Source: Anaerolineales bacterium UBA5195
GTDB lineage: Bacteria > Chloroflexota > Anaerolineae > Anaerolineales > Villigracilaceae
Direction: 5' to 3'
Length of the DNA: 61,845 bases
Assembly: GCA_002412925.1 (NCBI GenBank)
Contig: DHVZ01000053.1
Location: 100,383 to 162,227, forward strand
Under the pieces are notes generated by a model. The model did not search any database. It saw nothing but the letters and a program-made list of their open reading frames with translations, and had not been told where the DNA came from. Of this stretch, positions 57,922 to 61,845 are shown one piece after another. A program made the translations under genes and the position numbers. How positions within the stretch are numbered: position 1 is the stretch's first letter; every line of letters starts with the position of its first letter.

Positions 57922-58131
57922 CTAGATAGCTTTGACGTTGGCGGCCTGCAGACCCTTAGGGCCTTTTTCGACCGTAAATTCAACGCGCTGGCCTTCTTCG
58001 AGATTGCGGAAACCATCGCCCTGGATAGCGGAGAAGTGGACGAAGACATCTGGGCCGCCTTCGCGGGAGATGAAGCCGTAGCCCTTGCTACCGTTGAACC
58101 ACTTGACCGTACCTTGAACACGTTCAGACAT
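57922..58131 (-). CDS. cold-shock protein (CspA family)
   Basis: 69 residues from ATG 58131 behind CAGGAGG. The OB-fold motifs RNP1 (KGYGFISRE) and RNP2 (DVFVHFSAI) are intact, with GTVKWFNGSKGYGF at the start. Single-stranded RNA/DNA-binding chaperone that melts mRNA structure in the cold or in growth. The leader on the minus strand is about 146 bases long and contains a terminator-like hairpin at 58211-58236, so expression may be controlled by attenuation. Confidence 0.96.
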   Translation of the reverse strand: MSERVQGTVKWFNGSKGYGFISREGGPDVFVHFSAIQGDGFRNLEEGQRVEFTVEKGPKGLQAANVKAI

Positions 58132-58204
58132 TTTTTGCCTCCTGAGCAAAACAACAAAAAGGGTGGAAAGTTGTGGTGCACAGTAATGTCTTCGGGCGGT
58201 TAAC

Positions 58205-58236
58205 AAAAAGCGGCTCAAAGGCAATGCTTTGAGCCG
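58205..58236 (-). promoter_or_regulatory. terminator-like hairpin in the cold-shock leader
   Basis: On the minus strand CGGCTCAAAG, a six-base loop and CTTTGAGCCG form a 10-bp stem followed by CTTTTTGTT. It lies between the promoter at 58284-58312 and the start codon at 58131, which suggests an attenuator; alternatively it simply ends the 58338-59309 transcript. Confidence 0.7.
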
Positions 58237-58283
58237 TCGTCTACATCTTCCTAACGAAAACTTACTTGCATCCTACAAGTGAA

Positions 58284-58312
58284 ACTATATCAGTGAAATC
58301 AGCGGCCGTCAA
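58284..58312 (-). promoter_or_regulatory. sigma-70-type promoter of the cold-shock gene
   Basis: On the minus strand TTGACG (58312-58307), 17-base spacer, TATAGT (58289-58284). Predicted start near 58277, giving a leader of about 146 bases. Confidence 0.65.
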
Positions 58313-58337
58313 GGCTGATATTTGACCAATTTTTGCG

Positions 58338-59309
58338 TCAAACAAACCAGAAAAGCTCATCATTGTTGAAGCGCGAGGCGTATTCGCGGGCGATCAAAGG
58401 CACGCGCTGAACCAGTGTTTCTTGTGAATCAGCGTCCGATATCCAAAGCGAAAAAGTCGCCACGCAACTCCCCAGGAAGTAGGCTTCGATCAAGCGTTCG
58501 TAGCCGTTGGGCAGCGGGAAATAGCGCTGGTAGTGCTCTAAAAAGACCGGGTGGTAGGCAGGACGCACATTCGAGAGGCAGGTCCCCAGGTCATAGGCAA
58601 AATGCCCAAATGACGACATCGAAAAGTCGATCAGGCGGATTTTTCCACGATGCAGCAAAAAATTCCCCCGGTGCAGGTCGCCATGCAGCAGCCCTGATGT
58701 GGCGCGTGTCTGGCTCAGGTTGCGGATTTCCCCTGTCAGCCAGGTGACCGCTGTTTGCAGAGCCTTGTAATCCTGCGCCGAGATGCGCCCATCCTCCACT
58801 GCCGGCCAGAGCGACAGCATGGCATTCTCGAAATACCGGGCGTCGCGCCGGGGGCGCGTAAAACCCTTGGGCTGTTTCCACTGGGTGGCTTGCTGGTGCA
58901 GGCGTCCTACCAGAGTGCCAATCTGGGCGGCCGTTGCCTCGCTTTCCTGTTCGCGGGTCAGCAATTCACCTTCTTGCCATTTCAGGAGGGTCACATTGAC
59001 CCCATCCACATGGGCGACATAATCTTTGTCAAAAGTCTTCACAGGCGTGGGGACGGGAAACCTGGCGCGGCGCAACGCCTCCAGCCAGAGCATTTCCGAA
59101 TTTACCGCCAGCACATTGGCGCCATGGTCTCCAAAGGCGGAGGTAATGGGTTCATGCAAGCGCAGCAGGTAGGAGCCCCTGCCGGTGTCCACTTTAAAGG
59201 TCAGGTTCTCGCTGTGCTGGAGAAATGCAACCGTCACCGGTTGGATTTTATAGGCTTCCAGCGCGCGGTTGGCCATTTCCAAGCGGGTTTCTGGGGATGG
59301 GATTGCCAT
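58338..59309 (-). CDS. APH-type phosphotransferase
   Basis: 323 residues of the aminoglycoside phosphotransferase/choline kinase fold. Catalytic loop LLHGDLHRGNFLLHRGK and metal site IRLIDFSMSSFG (Asp in LIDF); the nucleotide-binding part is near LTFKVDTGRGSYLLRLH. The family phosphorylates small alcohols, antibiotics or protein Ser/Thr. The match to SrkA-like stress kinases is as good as to resistance enzymes, so resistance should not be assumed. Cytosolic, single gene. Confidence 0.88.
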   Translation of the reverse strand: MAIPSPETRLEMANRALEAYKIQPVTVAFLQHSENLTFKVDTGRGSYLLRLHEPITSAFGDHGANVLAVNSEMLWLEALRRARFPVPTPVKTFDKDYVAHVDGVNVTLLKWQEGELLTREQESEATAAQIGTLVGRLHQQATQWKQPKGFTRPRRDARYFENAMLSLWPAVEDGRISAQDYKALQTAVTWLTGEIRNLSQTRATSGLLHGDLHRGNFLLHRGKIRLIDFSMSSFGHFAYDLGTCLSNVRPAYHPVFLEHYQRYFPLPNGYERLIEAYFLGSCVATFSLWISDADSQETLVQRVPLIAREYASRFNNDELFWFV

Positions 59310-59408
59310 GCTTTGATTTTAACCGCATATTTGCGATTCTGACCCTGCCATTTTTCCCACCAACCAGCCGGATGCCTCCACTCATTGCCCTGGCACCGTT
59401 GCAAAGGG

Positions 59409-59846
59409 TTATTTCTCCAGCCAGATGGTCACAGGCCCGTCATTGTGGATTTCCACCAGCATCTCTGCGCCAAAAACGCCCTGTCCGGTGGGAATTCCCT
59501 GCGCGCGCAGCAACTCGGCAAATCGATCCACCAGCGGACGAGCCAGGTCGGGCAGGGCTGCCTCGGTAAAGGATGGGCGCCGCCCCTTGCGGGCATCGGC
59601 GTAGAGCGTAAACTGCGAAACGACGATTGCCTCGCCCTGCACCTCGGCCAGCGAAAGATTCATTTTCCCTTCACTATCTTCGAAAATCCGCAAATTGGCG
59701 ATTTTCTCAGCCAGGAAGGCTGCCTGCGCCTCGCTGTCAGCAGGCCCCACACCTAGCAGGATGACCAATCCCCGGTTGATTTCAGCTGTGATCTGATCAA
59801 TTACGCTTACTTTAGCGTACTTTACTCGTTGAAGAAGTGCTCGCAT
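59409..59846 (-). CDS. dtd: D-aminoacyl-tRNA deacylase
   Basis: 145 residues from ATG 59846. Family motifs are intact: MRALLQRVKYAKVSV at the start, the SQFTLYADARKG block holding the catalytic region, and NDGPVTIWLE at the end (the cross-subunit Gly-Pro motif). The homodimer releases D-amino acids and glycine from mischarged tRNAs. Length is normal. It shares strand and surroundings with trpS, a translation gene, 78 bases upstream. Confidence 0.96.
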   Translation of the reverse strand: MRALLQRVKYAKVSVIDQITAEINRGLVILLGVGPADSEAQAAFLAEKIANLRIFEDSEGKMNLSLAEVQGEAIVVSQFTLYADARKGRRPSFTEAALPDLARPLVDRFAELLRAQGIPTGQGVFGAEMLVEIHNDGPVTIWLEK

Positions 59847-59866
59847 TTCCAGCATCCTTAAAACGG

Positions 59867-59907
59867 CACGGAATACGAAATACCTGTCGCGTATTCCGTA
59901 TTCCGTG
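59867..59907 (-). repeat. 17-bp hairpin between trpS and dtd
   Basis: GTATTCCGTATTCCGTG pairs with CACGGAATACGAAATAC around CTGTCGC. The single mismatch becomes a G-U pair only when the minus strand is read, which fits a role in the trpS transcript. Confidence 0.65.
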
Positions 59908-59923
59908 TTGTGGTTGATTGGGT

Positions 59924-60913
59924 TTACTTCGGTAATTGCATCGCCTCGCGCACGGCCACCATCGTCTCTTCGGCAATCATGCGCGCGCGCCTGTCCCCAT
60001 CGTGCAGCACATCCCAGACTGTGTTCGGGTTTTGACCGATTTCAGCCCGTTTTGCGCGGAACGGCTCCAGGTTTTTGTTAAGGTTCTCGGCCAGGCGTTT
60101 TTTGCAGTCCACACAGCCAATTCCGGCCCGGCGGCATTCCACATTGGTCATTTCCACAGCCTCTTTGGGCGTGAAAATCTTGTGCATCGAGAAGACGTTG
60201 CAGATATCCGGGTTGCCGGGATCATTGCGTCGCATTCGCTGTGGGTCGGTCACCATTTGCATCACCCGTTGGCGGGTCTCATCGGGCGTGGAAGCCAGCT
60301 CGATATGGTTGTTGAGGCTCTTGCCCATCTTCTGCACACCGTCGATTCCCAGCACCTTGGGGATCTCGGTGTTTTTCATCTGTGGCTCGATCAGCACATT
60401 CGTGTTGTACCGATAATTGAACGAACGCACCGTTTCGCGCGCAAATTCAATATGGGGGGCCTGGTCCACGCCTACCGGCACCAGGTCAGATTTGTACAGC
60501 ACAATATCCGCTGTCATCAGCACCGGGTAGCCGACCAGCCCATAGTTGACATTGCTTTCCTGCTGCCTGACCTTCTCTTTGAAAGTCGGCAGGTCGGTCA
60601 GCTTGCCCCAGGGTGTCACCATCGACAGATACGTGTGCAGTTCCATCACCTGTGGTACGTGGCTTTGCACGAACATGATCGTCTCTTCAGGGCGGATGCC
60701 CGCCGCCAGCCAGTCGAGGGCCATGTCATAGGTGTTTTCGACCAGCTCTTTGGTGGTTTCCACGGTCGTCAGGGCATGCACATCCACGATGCAATAGACG
60801 CACTCGTATTCATTCTGTAAAGCGACATAATTCTTGATGGCGCCCAGGTAATTCCCCAGGTGTTGGCGTCCGGTGGGACGGGCGCCTGAAAAAACGCGGC
60901 CTTTCTTTGCCAT
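59924..60913 (-). CDS. trpS: tryptophanyl-tRNA synthetase
   Basis: 329 residues, a normal bacterial size. Class I motifs: HLGN in RPTGRQHLGNYLGAI (the HIGH motif) and KMGKSLNN (the KMSKS motif). Other conserved parts are YCIVDVHALTT and PVGVDQAPHIEFARETVR. Charges tRNA-Trp with tryptophan in the cytosol. The start lies 9 bases after the stop of the predicted selenoprotein gene upstream, so they are probably co-transcribed. Start behind AGGTAGCGAGG. Confidence 0.97.
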   Translation of the reverse strand: MAKKGRVFSGARPTGRQHLGNYLGAIKNYVALQNEYECVYCIVDVHALTTVETTKELVENTYDMALDWLAAGIRPEETIMFVQSHVPQVMELHTYLSMVTPWGKLTDLPTFKEKVRQQESNVNYGLVGYPVLMTADIVLYKSDLVPVGVDQAPHIEFARETVRSFNYRYNTNVLIEPQMKNTEIPKVLGIDGVQKMGKSLNNHIELASTPDETRQRVMQMVTDPQRMRRNDPGNPDICNVFSMHKIFTPKEAVEMTNVECRRAGIGCVDCKKRLAENLNKNLEPFRAKRAEIGQNPNTVWDVLHDGDRRARMIAEETMVAVREAMQLPK

Positions 60914-60922
60914 GCTGCCTCG

Positions 60923-61162
60923 CTACCTTAATAGTTTTTCCACCAGCCCGGCGATTTCGCCTGCTTCGGCGTGTCTCCCAGTCTGGAGTTTGGAGTAGAC
61001 CAGTTTCCCGTTTACGCTCACTTCGAACCGGCCCCCATCGGAGGGCAGGAGCGTCAGGGTTTCGATTTGCGGTTCGAATTTCTTCAACAATTCACTCGCC
61101 AGACCCACGGTCCGGTCAGTGTAATGTCAGACTGCGCAGTAGACGACCTCGATTTTAACCAT
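60923..61162 (-). CDS. SelW-like selenoprotein with in-frame UGA (CxxU)
   Basis: From ATG 61162 the frame reads MVKIEVVYCAV, UGA (61129-61127), HYTDRTVGLASELLKKF and on to LVEKLLR: 79 residues if UGA is read as selenocysteine. Residues 9-12 form C-A-V-U, exactly where the SelT/SelW/SelH (Rdx) family has CxxC or CxxU, and the rest (SDGGRFEVSVNGKLVYSK) matches the family on both sides of the UGA. Eleven bases after the UGA lies a 17-base stem-loop like a bacterial SECIS. A plain caller would give only the last 61 residues from GTG 61108. Predicted thioredoxin-fold redox protein. Frame continuity is seen; decoding is inferred. Confidence 0.85.
61099..61115 (-). promoter_or_regulatory. SECIS-like stem-loop after the UGA
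   Basis: Minus strand CCGGACC-GTG-GGTCTGG: seven pairs (one G-U) and a GUG loop, 17 bases in all, separated from the UGA by 11 bases. Size and spacing agree with the upper stem-loop of the E. coli fdhF SECIS. Confidence 0.75.
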
Positions 61163-61383
61163 CCTGCTCTCCCTGGGAATTTAATTGGTTCTTTGGGCCT
61201 CACCGTGGTAAGACTCCGTATTTATGGTGAACTCCTGGAGACCCATTGATTGTGCGAATTATAACATGCCAGGCTTGACGCCCGGGCGAAATCCTGATAG
61301 ACTCCGTCTTCGCTCGGGCTACCATTTCAGCCTGCATTCCGTCAAAAGGGCGGAGCTCAGGCTGATAATTTTGTCCCGTAACC
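61163..61383. other. gap between the selenoprotein gene and the tRNA promoter
   Basis: No gene seen. It contains CGCCCGGGCG-type palindromic bits near 61280-61320. A promoter for the minus-strand selenoprotein-trpS operon should be here, but I cannot point to a good one. Confidence 0.4.
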
Positions 61384-61412
61384 TTGTAGACGCGGGAAGC
61401 CTTTGGTATAAT
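61384..61412 (+). promoter_or_regulatory. promoter of the tRNA-tuf operon
   Basis: TTGTAG, 17-base spacer, perfect TATAAT (61407-61412), followed by a GC-rich discriminator TCCCGCGC, typical of stringently controlled stable-RNA promoters. CCCGCG (61414-61419) and CGCGGG (61425-61430) form a dyad over the likely start. Confidence 0.75.
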
Positions 61413-61442
61413 TCCCGCGCTTAACGCGGGAGTAAAAAACCC

Positions 61443-61518
61443 GCCGACGTAGCTCAATCGGGAGAGCACCCGCCTTGTAAGCGGGCGGTTACGAGTTCGA
61501 TTCTCGTCGTCGGCTCCA
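61443..61518 (+). tRNA. tRNA-Thr (anticodon TGT)
   Basis: Acceptor arms GCCGACG/CGTCGGC, anticodon stem CCCGC/GCGGG with loop CTTGTAA, T-loop GTTCGATTC. CCA is encoded. First RNA of the operon leading to tuf. Confidence 0.96.
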
Positions 61519-61585
61519 TTGTTGGTTGGCGTTCGAGGCCAGCGATGACCTCGAACTCGAGTCAGCAATGACTTAAGTGAATAAT

Positions 61586-61668
61586 GGGCAGTTACCCAAG
61601 TGGCCAAAGGGGGCTGACTGTAAATCAGCTGGCAGACGCCTTCGGAGGTTCGAATCCTTCACTGCCCA
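61586..61668 (+). tRNA. tRNA-Tyr (anticodon GTA)
   Basis: Acceptor arms GGGCAGT/ACTGCCC, anticodon stem GCTGA/TCAGC with loop CTGTAAA, and the long variable arm expected of bacterial tRNA-Tyr. CCA is not encoded (CCT follows). Confidence 0.96.
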
Positions 61669-61698
61669 CCTCCCGGTCTTATCCGGGCAGCAAGACAA

Positions 61699-61771
61699 GC
61701 CCTCATAGCTCAGTCGGTAGAGCACAGTCTTGGTAAGACTGGGGTCATGGGTTCAAATCCCATTGAGGGCT
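61699..61771 (+). tRNA. tRNA-Thr (anticodon GGT)
   Basis: Acceptor arms GCCCTCA/TGAGGGC, anticodon stem CAGTC/GACTG with loop TTGGTAA, T-loop GTTCAAATC. CCA not encoded. Ends 50 bases before the tuf start. Confidence 0.96.
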
Positions 61772-61821
61772 CAGTTGCTGAAATAATCCTCAATTTGATC
61801 TCATCCAAAAGGAGAGGAAGC

Positions 61822-61845
61822 ATGGCGAAGCAGAAATTTGACCGA
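61822..61845 (+). CDS. tuf: elongation factor Tu, first eight residues
   Basis: ATG 61822 behind AAAAGGAGAGG, then MAKQKFDR, the universal EF-Tu beginning, before the window ends. The preceding tRNA-Thr, tRNA-Tyr, tRNA-Thr series is the classical context of a bacterial tuf gene, which supports the call beyond the few residues seen. Confidence 0.88.

Noticed and set aside
58338..59309. Aminoglycoside resistance gene
   Set aside because: Fold-level match only; nothing points to antibiotic substrates and the context is housekeeping.
59936..60820. 294-residue plus-strand frame opposite trpS
   Set aside because: Exact antisense of a strongly conserved enzyme gene; long only because of the codon bias of trpS.
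61200..61607. 135-residue minus-strand frame
   Set aside because: Runs across tRNA-Thr, part of tRNA-Tyr and the tRNA promoter.

Overview
The window looks like chromosomal DNA of a Chloroflexota bacterium, probably class Anaerolineae. I infer this from gene content and style: lipoproteins with Thr/Pro-rich linkers, a periplasmic binding protein fused to NBR1-like Ig domains, an MmeI-type restriction enzyme, a kaiC-kaiB cluster, and a very large cyclic glucan synthase. No rRNA or other phylogenetic marker is complete enough here to prove it.

Left part (1-44.6 kb). Almost every gene is on the minus strand. From 0.3 to 20 kb there is a dense set of small stress-associated proteins: YtxH (three), CsbD (two), lmo0937-like mini membrane proteins (two, plus a 19-residue one), GlsB/YeaQ, YggT, dodecin, a CBS protein, LemA with a TPM-domain protein, two PAP2 phosphatases and a diacylglycerol-kinase-like lipid kinase. 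Signalling proteins are interspersed: a receptor adenylate/guanylate cyclase, a PAS-GGDEF cyclase and a stand-alone receiver. Then come an MmeI-like restriction-modification enzyme (20-23 kb), a PRC-barrel lipoprotein, a DUF697-type GTPase and a binding-protein/Ig lipoprotein. A kaiC-kaiB-kaiB-histidine kinase-response regulator operon follows (27.7-31.9 kb) whose regulator is frameshifted. Next to it is an intact paralogous kinase/regulator pair (32.2-34.4 kb). An 8.5-kb cyclic beta-1,2-glucan synthase gene sits directly behind a tandem universal-stress-protein gene.

A 70-bp two-hairpin repeat is scattered through exactly this left part. I count 13 essentially full copies, one disrupted copy and one half-copy remnant. 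All are in the same orientation, codirectional with the minus-strand genes, and all lie between genes. The arms vary between copies while pairing is largely kept, and the loop and flanks are conserved. None lies in the last 17 kb.

Right part (44.7-61.8 kb). Gene direction is mixed: CHAD-SixA, three secreted or anchored proteins, purB, a pair of paralogous small proteins, an M1 peptidase, a dihydroorotate-dehydrogenase-like protein, a cold-shock gene with a terminator-like hairpin in its leader, an APH-type kinase, dtd, and trpS. Upstream of trpS is a short gene that reads through an in-frame UGA at the CxxU position of a SelW-like protein, with a 17-nt SECIS-like stem-loop 11 nt after the UGA. 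The window ends in the classical tRNA-Thr, tRNA-Tyr, tRNA-Thr, tuf operon with its own strong promoter.
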